Source: a virus | Virus record (IMG/VR): IMGVR_UViG_3300006923_000008 | Span: 41,987 to 105,986 of that record | DNA length: 64,000 nt | Reading direction: 5' to 3' (one strand) | Part shown: positions 26,035-35,943 of the stretch, piece after piece | Layout: each line of letters opens with the position of its first letter | Numbering within the stretch: position 1 is the first letter of the stretch | Position numbers and translations under genes: made by a program | Notes under the pieces: model-generated | What the model saw: only the letters and a program-made list of their open reading frames with translations | The model's database searches: none | Told to the model about the DNA's origin: nothing

Positions 26035-28884
26035 ATGGCACCAAAAAAGAGCGAAAAAGATTTATTTGAACAGTTAAAATCAAATTTTCTCGATTTCGAT
26101 CCTGCGCACTTTACTAAGAATAACCTAACTTTAGATGGAGCTGAATTTAACGTTTTAGATAACGGCTGGAAATTCATGTCCGATATCTATCGTTATATCG
26201 CACTTCAAGCAACAAGGCCCGATGGGAAGCCGGTTGTAATAAAGAAAGGTCGACAGGTTGGCGCCACTATGATGGCCGGAGCACTTGACCTGTTCTTTAC
26301 CAACAGTGGTCTGTTCACAGATCCGAATATTCGAGTGATTCACCTATTTCCAGCTTTAGGGCAGGTGAAGAAGTTTTCTCAGGATAAGTTAGAGAATCTT
26401 ATTCGAACCGCAAAAGATGACTTCATAACCAAAAACAAGCTAAATACTCCAAACTCCGTCGACAACCTTACGATGAAGCAGTTTAATACCGGAACCCTCT
26501 GGATAGACAGCCTTGGAACAGACGGAGACAGAATTCGTGGCATGACCGTTGATGTTGGCATTTTCGATGAGTGCTTTCCTTACGATCAGCATATAGAGAC
26601 ATCTGATGGAAAGGTTAAGATAGGAGAGCTATTTAGGCGATTTGAGGCCGGAGAAGAGCTTCCGATGGCCAGAACATTCAACGAATCTATAGAAAAGTTC
26701 GAATATAAGAAGATAAAAAAAGCTTGGAACAGAGGCTCCAAGGGCTTAGTTAAAATTACAGCTGGAAAGTGGCGAATAAAATGCACTGGAAACCACAGAT
26801 TCCTTACGAGTCGAGGATGGGTTCCTGCAGAAGAACTTTTGTCCGGAGATCTGCTCAAATCACGCAAAGAAGGAGCTCAGCGCTCCAGAGCTCTAAATGA
26901 TGATCAGAGGCAGCTAGTTCTTGGATCTTTTCTTGGAGATGGCCATCTTGATCGGACTTGTGACAAAGGCCATAGACTTATGGTAAATCACGGAGAGGCC
27001 CAGGAAGAGTATTGCAAATGGAAGTCAAAAATAATTAATGCGAATGTAACTAGAATTGAAAAAAATGGATTTAGCCAAAAGCCTGCGATAAGATTTTCCT
27101 CAAAAATGTTTTGTATGAACCTTGATCTCCCAAAGACAAAGTCTACTTGTCCACAAGAAGTGCTAGACGAGCTAGATGAGAGAGGTCTGGCTATTTGGTT
27201 TATGGATGACGGATCTGTAAACGCAAGGTGGAAGAGCTCTGCAGCCGGAACGTTGCACACCTCTTCATTTGATGAGGATTCTCAAAAAAGAATCGTTAAG
27301 AAGCTTAATTCTATGGGAATAAAGTGTCACTATTCAAAATACTTTTCAAAGCAGCGAAATAAACATTATTTTTACGTCCTCATTAACAAGGACGGATTCA
27401 AAAGCTTATCCGAATTAATCTCTCCATATGTGCATCCATCTATGTCACATAAGCTGCTAAAGCCATTTGCCGGAGAAACTTATAGCTGGAACCAAGATTT
27501 TAAGGAATACTCATGGACAATTGTCAATAATGTAACTCCCGTTGAGAAGAAAGAGGTCGTTTACGATATTGAGGTAGAAGATAATCACAATTTTATTTTG
27601 TCGTCAAGAAAAGGCTCAAGCGGAACCGGAGGTCCTATCGTTCATAATTGCCAAGAGATGTTGCCGCATGCAATCGGCAATGCAACAAAGATTTTAACTG
27701 CCGCAAAATACGGCCCTGTTGGTCAGGGGGTGCAGGTTTATTTTGGAACCCCTAAGAGCAAGAACAGTCACTTCGCAACAATATGGGGAACTTCAGATCA
27801 GCGCTATTACCATCTTGGGTGCATTAATTGCAAGAAGACTTATCCCTTTTATCTTCCAGATGATAATCGGTGGCAGTCAATTTGGTTATATGAAAACATA
27901 GTTCAATGCCCTCTTTGCGGAACAAAACAGAAGAAAATAGAAGCTATAGAACTTGGAAAGTGGGTGTCAACAAGGCCTTTTGAGGAATCCGACTTCGTTG
28001 GATTTCACATCAATCAGCTTTATATTCCATATTTTACAAAAGAAAATATAGAAAAGTTAATGCCGGAAAATAATCCTGCCCAAACAGAGCGAATCTGGAA
28101 AAATGAAGTTATTGGAGAGTTTTACTCTGGCGCAGGCTCCCCCCTTACTAAGGCAGAAGTTTATAACTTATGCAGGGATCCGGATAGATATTTTGCAAAA
28201 TCTATTAGCTCAAAGGAAAAAACTGTTTATCTTGGTTCTGACTGGGGTGGAAAAGATGACGATCCTAATTCAAGAGGAGGGCAGTCCTTCTCTTGTGTAG
28301 TCGTTCTGTCTGCAAGTCCAGATGGGATCTTATCTATAGAACACGCCCATAAGTTAAAGAAGAATACATTTGATTTTAAAAAAGATACTATAAAAGAGAT
28401 GTATCGAAGGTTTGGTGTAACGAGAGGCGTATCAGACTGGTTCTTTGGACAAGACGTTGTTTCGGATCTTCAATTAGTATACGGAGATAGGTTTCTTGGA
28501 GCTCAAGGAAGTGGAAGCTTGGCCAAACCAGTAAAATATAGAGAGGATGAGCTAATTATTTCTTATAATAAAGATTTATTAATTGACGAATTAATTGAGC
28601 TGTTTAGAAAGGGAAAGGTTAGATTTCCATGGAAGAGCTATGAGCACATGGAGTGGCTCATTGATCACTGCACATCTATGGAGACCAAAATAAGGACATC
28701 CGGAGGTCAGCCCATAAAGACTTACGTCAAGGGAAACTCGCCAAATGATGGATTTATGGCGCTAATATACGCCTATATGGCGTATAAATTCGACCTAACC
28801 AAGGGGTTCTCTATGAGGCCTGGGCTAGATAAAAGACTCGAATATCCAAGGCCTGTAATCGCGAATATTAAGAGGAGAATTTAA
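26035..28884 (+). CDS. terL: Large terminase subunit containing an intein
   Basis: This is the ATP-driven DNA-packaging motor and nuclease. The precursor has 949 residues; removing the 359-residue intein leaves 590, normal for TerL. The Walker A-like motif is GRQVGAT (R73-T78). Walker B is VGIFDE, with D178 and E179 directly before the intein at C180. The C-terminal RNase H-like nuclease carries D736 in YLGSDWGG, a later acid near VSDWFFGQD, and NSPNDGFMAL. A zinc-like set (CINC, CPLC) occurs after the intein. Because the intein splits the ATPase active site, splicing should be required for packaging. It starts directly at the end of the preceding gene and is followed 2 nt later by the portal gene. 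Confidence 0.96.
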   Translation: MAPKKSEKDLFEQLKSNFLDFDPAHFTKNNLTLDGAEFNVLDNGWKFMSDIYRYIALQATRPDGKPVVIKKGRQVGATMMAGALDLFFTNSGLFTDPNIRVIHLFPALGQVKKFSQDKLENLIRTAKDDFITKNKLNTPNSVDNLTMKQFNTGTLWIDSLGTDGDRIRGMTVDVGIFDECFPYDQHIETSDGKVKIGELFRRFEAGEELPMARTFNESIEKFEYKKIKKAWNRGSKGLVKITAGKWRIKCTGNHRFLTSRGWVPAEELLSGDLLKSRKEGAQRSRALNDDQRQLVLGSFLGDGHLDRTCDKGHRLMVNHGEAQEEYCKWKSKIINANVTRIEKNGFSQKPAIRFSSKMFCMNLDLPKTKSTCPQEVLDELDERGLAIWFMDDGSVNARWKSSAAGTLHTSSFDEDSQKRIVKKLNSMGIKCHYSKYFSKQRNKHYFYVLINKDGFKSLSELISPYVHPSMSHKLLKPFAGETYSWNQDFKEYSWTIVNNVTPVEKKEVVYDIEVEDNHNFILSSRKGSSGTGGPIVHNCQEMLPHAIGNATKILTAAKYGPVGQGVQVYFGTPKSKNSHFATIWGTSDQRYYHLGCINCKKTYPFYLPDDNRWQSIWLYENIVQCPLCGTKQKKIEAIELGKWVSTRPFEESDFVGFHINQLYIPYFTKENIEKLMPENNPAQTERIWKNEVIGEFYSGAGSPLTKAEVYNLCRDPDRYFAKSISSKEKTVYLGSDWGGKDDDPNSRGGQSFSCVVVLSASPDGILSIEHAHKLKKNTFDFKKDTIKEMYRRFGVTRGVSDWFFGQDVVSDLQLVYGDRFLGAQGSGSLAKPVKYREDELIISYNKDLLIDELIELFRKGKVRFPWKSYEHMEWLIDHCTSMETKIRTSGGQPIKTYVKGNSPNDGFMALIYAYMAYKFDLTKGFSMRPGLDKRLEYPRPVIANIKRRI
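26572..27648 (+). mobile_element. Intein with LAGLIDADG homing endonuclease in TerL
   Basis: The intein has 359 residues, C180 to N538 of the precursor. Block A starts CFPYDQHIETSDG, block B has the TGNH motif (KCTGNHRFLTSRGW), block F is VYDIEVEDNHNF, and block G ends IVHN before C539. Two LAGLIDADG helices are visible: LGSFLGDGHL and AIWFMDDGSV, each ending in an acid. It can excise itself and, through the endonuclease, invade intein-less terL alleles. Both splice-site nucleophiles and the penultimate His-Asn pair are intact, so it should be active. Confidence 0.95.
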
Positions 28885-28886
28885 AG

Positions 28887-31109
28887 ATGAGAAGAACAGG
28901 TAAGCCCCCTACTCCTCTGACGAAAAAGACTGCAGAGTCTATTTCTGAAGTGCGTCGTGCTCAGATCTCAGACGCAGCAAATAAGCAGATGGACAGAGAT
29001 GAGAATCAGTCTCCGATTGGAGCTATAGCTCACAGCTCTAATTTTAGAAAGAAGAGTTTAAATCTAATAAAGAGTGGATCAATATCCTCTCCTATGCCGG
29101 GGCCCACAGTTTCGTCCACTTCCGATAGAATGTCCCCAGAGATATATTCTCCTCTATTCCAGCTTGCAAACCTGAATCTCCCAAGAGATCGGGTGACGAT
29201 GAACGCCTGGAATCGCGTTTTTTACGACACGCATCCTCTCGTTAGAAACGCAATAAATCTTCACGCATCATATCCTATAAGCAAGATTAATATCACATGT
29301 AAAAACAAAAAAGTTCAACAGTTCTTCATGGAGATGGCAGAAAAGATTGATTTATACTCAATTGTTTACGGAGCAGCATTGGAGTTCTGGAAATTGGGCG
29401 AAGCATTTCCCTATGCAGAGCTAGATGAGCAGGCGGGAATCTGGAAGCGAATCACAATCTTAAACCCTGATTACGTCCATGTTAAGAAGACAGTTATTGG
29501 AAACAATACAATAGTCTCCTTGAGACCTGACGCAACTCTTCAGCGACTGGTAAACTCAACCTCTCCTGCCGACTTGTCTATGCGAAAATTCATACCCAAG
29601 CATATCTTGAACTATGTTCGTCGTGGTCAAAACATTCCTCTTGATGAATTTAACGTTTCTCACCTAAAGCTATTGAGTTCTCCGTATGATATCCGAGGCA
29701 CATCCGTTATCGTCTCTATATATAAAGACCTGATGCTCTATGATCGGCTTAGGGAATCAAAGTTTGCACAAGCAGACGGAATGATAAACCCCCTGACTCT
29801 GGTTACCCTTGGAGGAGAAGGCGACTATCGTCCAACCCAATCTGACATTGAGGCCTTTAAGAATCTTTTGGAAGAAGCTCAATATGATAAAGACTTCAAG
29901 ATTGTAACCCACAATGGCGTTAAGATCGAACGCTCTGGCTTCTCTGGCTCGACCCTAGATATCGGAACTGATATTGAGCATATCGTTACAAACATTTACG
30001 CAGGCCTCATGACTCCAAAGGCATTAATGGATCAGGAAAGCTCCTGCCTTAAGGTTTCTGATAATGAGATCTTAACGGAGTCTAGTGGGTGGAAGTTCTT
30101 TGATGATCTAAAAGAAGACGATAAAATCGCTACAGTAAATCCCGAAACACAGGCTTTGGAGTTTCATAGGCCAACATTTTATAAAGACTTTAAGTTTACA
30201 GGAATGATGTATGCATTTAAGAATCAGAATGTTGATGTTGAAGTAACTGATTTTCACGAAATGTATCTCTCTAAAGATGGGGGAGCAACTTATCAGAAGA
30301 GTCGTGCTCTGGAGGTCTTTGATATTGACGAGATTAATTCTGACGAGAAGTTCGATATTAATCATGAAAACAATGTTCTCTTTATGACAACAATTGATAA
30401 CCTAACACCTACTGATCCTGATTCCAAATTTGTTACAGCAATGGTTCGTCCTAGTGATGTAACTATTAATTGGGTTAACGAAGAAAGAGTATTCTGCGTT
30501 GAAGTTCCTAATCACGTATTTGTAACCAGACATAATGGCAAGGTTGCTATACATGGAAACACATACGCGTCATCGTCTGTCGGTCTAGAAGTTTTGCGTC
30601 AGAGATATGATATTTTCAGAAATATGATTAAGAAGTGGCTTGAGAGAAAGGTCTTCGCCCCAATCTGTGAGATACAAGACTTCTTTGAATACAAAGATGG
30701 GGAGAAGAGACTTCTTGTTCCGTCAATTGACTTTAACCACATGAATCTTTACGATATGGCCGACTTTATAACTTCTGTTGGACAGTTTGTTGGAAACCAG
30801 CAAGTTTCACTGCAGACTCTGCACAGAAGTCTTGGCCTTAGCTATGAAGAGGAGCGTAGAAGAATTCGAGAAGAAATGATCGATAATCAAATCTTTGCAA
30901 AAGAGCAGCAAGTCCTTGGAGGCATGAAGCTTGCAGAGCTGCAGAGTCTTGATCCCTCTAAGTCAATCACTGAGCCGCCTGGAACAGAGACTGCTGGCGG
31001 AGCAGAGGGCGGTCTTCCCGGTGTAGAAGATGCAGGAGGAATGGAAGGCATGGAGGGAATGGGTGGAGAAGCGCCCGATATGGGAATGCCCCCAGAGGGA
31101 GTTATGTAA
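28887..31109 (+). CDS. Portal protein containing a mini-intein
   Basis: The precursor has 740 residues and 568 after removal of the intein. The exteins show portal features: helical clip and stem regions, and the conserved run around VTNIYAGLMTPKALMDQESS joining TYASSSVGLEVLRQRYDIF. The C-terminus is Gly/Met-rich. The protein forms the dodecameric DNA gate at the capsid vertex and docks the terminase encoded just upstream. The assignment rests on position after terL, size and overall pattern. It starts 2 nt after terL. Confidence 0.88.
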   Translation: MRRTGKPPTPLTKKTAESISEVRRAQISDAANKQMDRDENQSPIGAIAHSSNFRKKSLNLIKSGSISSPMPGPTVSSTSDRMSPEIYSPLFQLANLNLPRDRVTMNAWNRVFYDTHPLVRNAINLHASYPISKINITCKNKKVQQFFMEMAEKIDLYSIVYGAALEFWKLGEAFPYAELDEQAGIWKRITILNPDYVHVKKTVIGNNTIVSLRPDATLQRLVNSTSPADLSMRKFIPKHILNYVRRGQNIPLDEFNVSHLKLLSSPYDIRGTSVIVSIYKDLMLYDRLRESKFAQADGMINPLTLVTLGGEGDYRPTQSDIEAFKNLLEEAQYDKDFKIVTHNGVKIERSGFSGSTLDIGTDIEHIVTNIYAGLMTPKALMDQESSCLKVSDNEILTESSGWKFFDDLKEDDKIATVNPETQALEFHRPTFYKDFKFTGMMYAFKNQNVDVEVTDFHEMYLSKDGGATYQKSRALEVFDIDEINSDEKFDINHENNVLFMTTIDNLTPTDPDSKFVTAMVRPSDVTINWVNEERVFCVEVPNHVFVTRHNGKVAIHGNTYASSSVGLEVLRQRYDIFRNMIKKWLERKVFAPICEIQDFFEYKDGEKRLLVPSIDFNHMNLYDMADFITSVGQFVGNQQVSLQTLHRSLGLSYEEERRRIREEMIDNQIFAKEQQVLGGMKLAELQSLDPSKSITEPPGTETAGGAEGGLPGVEDAGGMEGMEGMGGEAPDMGMPPEGVM
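30045..30560 (+). mobile_element. Endonuclease-free mini-intein in the portal protein
   Basis: The intein has 172 residues, C387 to N558 of the precursor. Block A begins CLKVSDNEILTESSGWK and includes DDKIATVNPET. Block B contains VEVTDFHEMYLS, block F is VFCVEVPNHVFVTRH, and block G ends VAIHGN before T559 as the +1 residue. No LAGLIDADG or HNH motif is present and the length is that of a minimal splicing domain, so it cannot home by itself. The penultimate residue is Gly, with the His one further upstream (H-G-N), an unusual variant that may slow splicing. Confidence 0.85.
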
Positions 31110-31111
31110 AG

Positions 31112-32515
31112 ATGAAAAAGCTTGGAGAAGAAGAGCTTCCGGAGCCATCGCCTATAGTCTCGGAAGAAAGCTCGCCGGAAAATGATGCTCAAGCAAATGA
31201 GATTGAGAAGAGAAAGGAGGAGAGGGCCAAGCGGACCGCCTTGATGCTTATTGAGGCTGGCCTAAAGGAGGCTGGCGGAAAAGGGCTTCTGGGGACAAAA
31301 GAGGTAGATGTTTCAGATAGAATGTCTTCTGCCTTTGTGTCGCTCCTATCGGGAGGCAGCCCTTCCGTCAATCCTTTGATCGGAAGGATTAAGTCAAAGA
31401 AAAATCTGGGAGTAGAATACAACAGCGAATATAACAAAAAAGCCAAAGAAGAATTCCGAAAAATTATGACGGAAGCTAGAACTATTTACGTTGGAAGATT
31501 TGATCCGCTCTATAGATTCCAAAAGGAATCTGAAAAAGATAGACTTTCTGATGAGAACGTTCATGACGCACATAGCGATATGATTAGTCGATTAATTTTG
31601 TCTAAAAACAAAATATCGTTTTTGAGAAAAAATAGTCCAGCTTATATCATTACGAAAGAAATGATTCCCCATTTAGTAAGCTTATTCCAAGCCTTAAAAG
31701 AAAGTTTCAATGAGCATAAAGAAAAAGATAATGACGAAAGTTTATCTAGGCTTTATTACTCAATAGTAAGCTTGAAGTCATTCTTAGATGCCTATGAGCC
31801 TGCTCGTATCAACTTTAAGCCTCAAGTTTCACAAACAGAAAAGAAGGATAAGGCTAGAAAAAAGGGAAAAAATCCCGAAGCGCCCACGACAACCCTTCCT
31901 CTTGACATAGAGAGTCTGCGCATCAGACAGATTATCCCCTTTCAAGGCTTTAGTCAGGAGGACGGAGGGCTGCCAGAAAGCCCTCATAGAGTGGCGGACC
32001 CTTTATTAGAAGATCTTGTTTTTGGGATTGAGTTTAACAGAGATGTGGGAGGATTTGACTCCAAAGAAATATTGGAATCACTTCTTAATAGTAGGCAGAT
32101 AAAAATTTCTTCAGCATTAGAAGATAGGGGAAGCTATTCTTCTGCTATAACAGAGTATGGCAAGATTAATATAGTCAAAGTTATAGTCAGAGCAAGAGCG
32201 GTTGCTCAGGCGCGAAAAGCAGGCTCTCAGTTTATTTTTAAAGTTGAAAGAAGTGGTAGTAGCGCACATATGGAGGAAGAAGTTACTGCAAGCAAGACAG
32301 ATCAGCTCAAAAAGCTTTCTTATGCAACAACATCGCCACTATATGAAGCTAGTTCTCCAAGCGGTGAGAAGATTTCGTTTACCCCAACTGATTTAGTTGC
32401 GGGCACAGGATATCTAACAGATTCCAAAGGAAAGAGATTTAGGCCCAAGAAAATGAAGGCCAAATCTCTCGCCTCAAAAGTGACGTCAAAGGGATTTGGC
32501 AAAGTTAAAAAATAA
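31112..32515 (+). CDS. Unknown head-module protein, 467 residues
   Basis: It starts 2 nt after the portal gene with GGGAG upstream. The first 60 residues are acidic and charged, 60-250 are helical and Lys-rich, and the C-terminal third is more beta-rich and ends in a basic tail (RPKKMKAKSLASKV). No family is recognised. Its place between portal and protease suggests an internal head or portal-associated protein. Confidence 0.77.
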   Translation: MKKLGEEELPEPSPIVSEESSPENDAQANEIEKRKEERAKRTALMLIEAGLKEAGGKGLLGTKEVDVSDRMSSAFVSLLSGGSPSVNPLIGRIKSKKNLGVEYNSEYNKKAKEEFRKIMTEARTIYVGRFDPLYRFQKESEKDRLSDENVHDAHSDMISRLILSKNKISFLRKNSPAYIITKEMIPHLVSLFQALKESFNEHKEKDNDESLSRLYYSIVSLKSFLDAYEPARINFKPQVSQTEKKDKARKKGKNPEAPTTTLPLDIESLRIRQIIPFQGFSQEDGGLPESPHRVADPLLEDLVFGIEFNRDVGGFDSKEILESLLNSRQIKISSALEDRGSYSSAITEYGKINIVKVIVRARAVAQARKAGSQFIFKVERSGSSAHMEEEVTASKTDQLKKLSYATTSPLYEASSPSGEKISFTPTDLVAGTGYLTDSKGKRFRPKKMKAKSLASKVTSKGFGKVKK

Positions 32516-32516
32516 A

Positions 32517-33062
32517 ATGGATAAAAAATCTTATAGAAATAAGCGATTGGAAAGATTGAATACCGAATTCAATTTAAATTTGCCAGGGCAAGCGTCTGGC
32601 GAAGAAGGGCTCTCTGGAGATGCTGGAAATGGAGTAGGAAGAGGCTTGGTCATGCCAGGAGAGTCAGTAATGCCTGCAACTCATTCAGAGGCCGAAGATC
32701 GTGAAGAATTTCCAAAGAAAAAACGAAAAACACATGACTTAGAGTATGATAAGCTCCTAGCTCTTCTAATAGATCTTTCTGATGGAATGGACAAGCAGGA
32801 GGAATACAGGTATTCTAACTTTGCAGATTTTTTAATTCAGAAAATAGCACAACAAAAAAATTTAGACTACCAAGTTCTTCTGAAAGATCTGCTTATAAAA
32901 ATCAATAATTCTGACATTATGGGAAAACAATCTCTTATAAAGTCGATTGTAAAAGAATATAACTCTTTGTTAATAGAGTCTGTGGAAGATGGAGGGTCCG
33001 AATCAGAAGCTCATAATGCCGCATATCATGTAGTCGCACAGATGGTGGTAGGTCATGTTTGA
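32517..33062 (+). CDS. Unknown helical protein
   Basis: The ATG at 32517 lies one base after the preceding stop and is preferred over an in-frame TTG 21 nt upstream. The protein has 181 residues. The first 75 are polar and Gly/Glu-rich, and the rest is helical (DKLLALLIDLSDGMD, YQVLLKDLLIKIN). It overlaps the next gene by 8 nt. The function is unknown; the context is the head module. Confidence 0.72.
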   Translation: MDKKSYRNKRLERLNTEFNLNLPGQASGEEGLSGDAGNGVGRGLVMPGESVMPATHSEAEDREEFPKKKRKTHDLEYDKLLALLIDLSDGMDKQEEYRYSNFADFLIQKIAQQKNLDYQVLLKDLLIKINNSDIMGKQSLIKSIVKEYNSLLIESVEDGGSESEAHNAAYHVVAQMVVGHV

Positions 33063-33381
33063 GTATAGCGCAAGACAGTTGAGCGACCCCGAGCTTATTA
33101 AGGAAGCGCAAATGCTAGAACAGAATGCGGTATATGTTGCAGAGCAACTTCATAACATCATTAAGATAATGATTAGCGGCATGGCCCCAGAGTCTAGAGG
33201 AAAGTCTTTTCACAATATTAAAAATAAAATTTCTGAATTTAATAGAATGGAACTTTCCAACAAGAAGAGTCCAGGCGGAGCTTCTATCGGCGTCAGCTTG
33301 GGTCTTATTAAGAATGTGTTGAATAGTAAGGATCCTTATTTCATAAATATCGTTTTAAGTGAATTATCTTCCAGATTATAG
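33055..33381 (+). CDS. Small unknown helical protein, 108 residues
   Basis: An ATG embedded in the end of the upstream gene starts a 108-residue protein that is helical throughout (LIKEAQMLEQNAVYVAEQLH). No family is recognised. A 39-nt gap follows that holds a weak AT-rich hairpin (TATTTTA/TAAAATA, about 33393-33411) just before the next gene. Confidence 0.72.
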   Translation: MFEYSARQLSDPELIKEAQMLEQNAVYVAEQLHNIIKIMISGMAPESRGKSFHNIKNKISEFNRMELSNKKSPGGASIGVSLGLIKNVLNSKDPYFINIVLSELSSRL

Positions 33382-33420
33382 AATCTGCTATTTTAAACAG
33401 TAAAATATATAGGATTTATA

Positions 33421-35697
33421 ATGAACAAAGTATCTTGGCCATATACAGGAAGTGCAGAAGCGGAAATGGGCTCGATGTCTCCCAAGGGGGATTACTCAGA
33501 TATCGAAGGGCCTAATGATTTCGGAGACTTTTCTACGCAGAATTACGGTTTATTAGACCATCAAAAAAGCTCCGGCCCAGAACATCAGGTTCCAACTTCG
33601 TATTCAGAGGGCATGCTCTCTCCTCTTCAGGATTCCGCAGATGATATGGAGGCCGATGATAAAGAGGATGAAGACCTAGATGTCTTAGCAAGTGCCTTCT
33701 GCTCTTTAATGAGAAAGGGCTCTAATATTCTTGGAATAGGAAGACAAAGCATTCCGGCCCTTAACTCATTGGCGGCTAGAGGTCATAACGTAGTTTCTTT
33801 ACAGAAAGATGCTTATCCTCATGGAGTTAATCTCTTAAGCTTTCCTGTAGAAGCTAGCGATCCAATGTTTTATAAGGGAAGATATAAGCTGGATGGAGTT
33901 TTGTCCGAATCATCCTTCGATAACGCAGAGGTTGCCGAAATATCTTTGAGAAACATTTACAGCCAGATGAGGCCTATGGCGTATGGCCTCATTGTCTCTA
34001 ATGGCTCTTTTGATCTTGAGACTATAGTTAAAAAGTGTAATTTTGAAATTATCAAAAAGCATTCGGGCGAAACTACGAAGTTTTTAATAAAGAAAAATGA
34101 TTTAAACAAAATTGCAGTTATTCGATATTACAATTTAGACAAGAAGGAATTATCCATATTTGAATGTGACGTTGCAGATACCCATATGGAGCGAACAATA
34201 GGCCTGCAGGCCTACTCGGGCCTCTTAGATAGATGCGGGTTGATCTTTAAGTACAGCAGGCCTACAGACGTGATGTTTCACATGGGAACTGTCAACTTTC
34301 CTATTGATGTTGCTTTTCTAGATGAAAATGACACTGTTGTTAAGCTCTGCAGAAATATAGAGCCTGGATCTCTAGAGATATTTGGATCGGCCAATACAAA
34401 GACAGTTTTGGAACTTTCTGCCGGAGCAGCCAAAGAGATAGGCATCGAGATTGGAGAGAAATTATTCTTAAATTATGGAGAGCAGATCTCTGAAACTTTT
34501 AAGAAAGAATCTCGAATACTAGAGGCGGCAGGGCTAGATAGATGTATTTACAAAGAGTCCTCTTATGCAGAGAACTCTTTTTATAACCTTTATAACTTCA
34601 ATTTATATTTGAAAAATTCAGAAAATACAACAGCAACATCTCTTATTAAAAACGCTAAGAATTACAATGTAGAAAAAACTAAAGTCATTTGTTATGATTT
34701 GAATTTCATCTTTGACTCAAAAGAGGCAAGCCTATATAGACGGGAAGAGACTAGCGATCTTACTAAAATTGCGGTAAGTCTATTCGGAGAGACATTTTCT
34801 ACAAAGGGGGACTTTATAAGAGTTTCAGAAGAAGCTCTTATCGAAAATGGTTTCTTTGGAAAAATTAACAGAAAATATGCCCTTGATGCTCTAAAATATG
34901 CTCGAAGCATTAATGCTAACGAACATGAGGATCTATATTTGAAGCGCATCTATAAAGATTCGTCTAATATTTTAAGCAAGATCTCCTTTATATATAGAGG
35001 CGATCTAAATATCAAGTTAGCAACAGAGCTTTTAAATGCAAAAATAAGAGGAATTACCCAAGATGAAAGCTTTTCCTTGAATGCGGACTTCATAAGAGTT
35101 CCTCGAAATTTTGATGATAATAACTGTCTAAGCGCACTAGCGAGCAGATATCCTAATTGCAGCACTCTCCTGAGGGCTGGGGAGCTCTCCAAGGCGGCTG
35201 GAGCTCCAGTTTCTGATCACACAAAAGAAGTTGCAAAAAAGGCAGCAAGATATTTCAGTAGGGCAAAAGACTCTTGCACGGAGCTTGCTGATAATCTTAA
35301 TCAAAATGTTTCTGTTTATCAGCAGCTGGCTGATAAGCCGGGCGTAATCAAGAATAGCAAGGGTGAGTACAGAGAGTCCTGCAAACGTAATTCTAAAATT
35401 GCGAAGAAATGCCTTCTCAACATTCAGGAGGGAATTAGAATCCTGAACGAGATACAAGACGCTTCTACAACTGAGGAGATAATAAGTAGTATCGCTGGGT
35501 CTTCGAAATCATTTTCAGACTCTATAAAGGATGTCTTTGATCTCTCAGACAATCTTGGCTCTCCAGACTTCGTACAAACTCTAGACTCCAATACTGGCAT
35601 TACCGTTATAGCTCTAAAAGATCTAAGGACTATTCTCGATAGAGCAAAAGAGTACATAACGAAAAACATTTTGGGTATGATAATACTATCCAATTAG
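33421..35697 (+). CDS. Multidomain protein with methyltransferase-like and DUF192-like domains
   Basis: The protein has 758 residues. The first 80 are polar and acidic. Residues about 100-215 have a Rossmann-like methyltransferase pattern (ILGIGRQSIPALNSLAARGH, then GVLSESSFDNAEVAE, then MAYGLIVSNGSF), though the glycine motif is weak. Residues about 254-354 match the DUF192 fold: RTIGLQAYSGLLDRCGLIF, then PTDVMFHMGTVNFPIDVAFL, then VVKLCRNIEPGSLEIF, ending VLELSAGAAKEIGIEIGEKL. The last 330 residues are helical with no recognised domain. DUF192 proteins are usually small secreted bacterial or archaeal proteins of unknown role, so finding one inside a head-module gene is odd. A virion or host-modifying role is possible. 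Confidence 0.8.
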   Translation: MNKVSWPYTGSAEAEMGSMSPKGDYSDIEGPNDFGDFSTQNYGLLDHQKSSGPEHQVPTSYSEGMLSPLQDSADDMEADDKEDEDLDVLASAFCSLMRKGSNILGIGRQSIPALNSLAARGHNVVSLQKDAYPHGVNLLSFPVEASDPMFYKGRYKLDGVLSESSFDNAEVAEISLRNIYSQMRPMAYGLIVSNGSFDLETIVKKCNFEIIKKHSGETTKFLIKKNDLNKIAVIRYYNLDKKELSIFECDVADTHMERTIGLQAYSGLLDRCGLIFKYSRPTDVMFHMGTVNFPIDVAFLDENDTVVKLCRNIEPGSLEIFGSANTKTVLELSAGAAKEIGIEIGEKLFLNYGEQISETFKKESRILEAAGLDRCIYKESSYAENSFYNLYNFNLYLKNSENTTATSLIKNAKNYNVEKTKVICYDLNFIFDSKEASLYRREETSDLTKIAVSLFGETFSTKGDFIRVSEEALIENGFFGKINRKYALDALKYARSINANEHEDLYLKRIYKDSSNILSKISFIYRGDLNIKLATELLNAKIRGITQDESFSLNADFIRVPRNFDDNNCLSALASRYPNCSTLLRAGELSKAAGAPVSDHTKEVAKKAARYFSRAKDSCTELADNLNQNVSVYQQLADKPGVIKNSKGEYRESCKRNSKIAKKCLLNIQEGIRILNEIQDASTTEEIISSIAGSSKSFSDSIKDVFDLSDNLGSPDFVQTLDSNTGITVIALKDLRTILDRAKEYITKNILGMIILSN

Positions 35698-35705
35698 GCG
35701 CAAAT

Positions 35706-35891
35706 ATGTTTATAAAATTTAGTGATAAAACAAAGAAAATCATAGTGAAAACATCTAAGGATGGATATAGTAGTGAGCTCAATGAAGACTTCGATACTAT
35801 CAATTTATATAAGAAAAGTGACAGCAAAGATGTGGATGATAGAAGAATTGAGATTCTAAATACCTACCTAGATGATGATGAAGCCGAATAA
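35706..35891 (+). CDS. Small acidic protein, 61 residues
   Basis: A short frame with AGGCG upstream of the ATG, 8 nt after the preceding gene. It has a basic first half, an acidic second half and an acidic tip (DDDEAE). No family is recognised. It could be a real small virion-module gene; its size and coding-like codon use favour this only moderately. Confidence 0.55.
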   Translation: MFIKFSDKTKKIIVKTSKDGYSSELNEDFDTINLYKKSDSKDVDDRRIEILNTYLDDDEAE

Positions 35892-35943
35892 AAATATGTT
35901 ATTCAAAAAAATATTACACAAAAAGTCATAAAACTAATATTTG

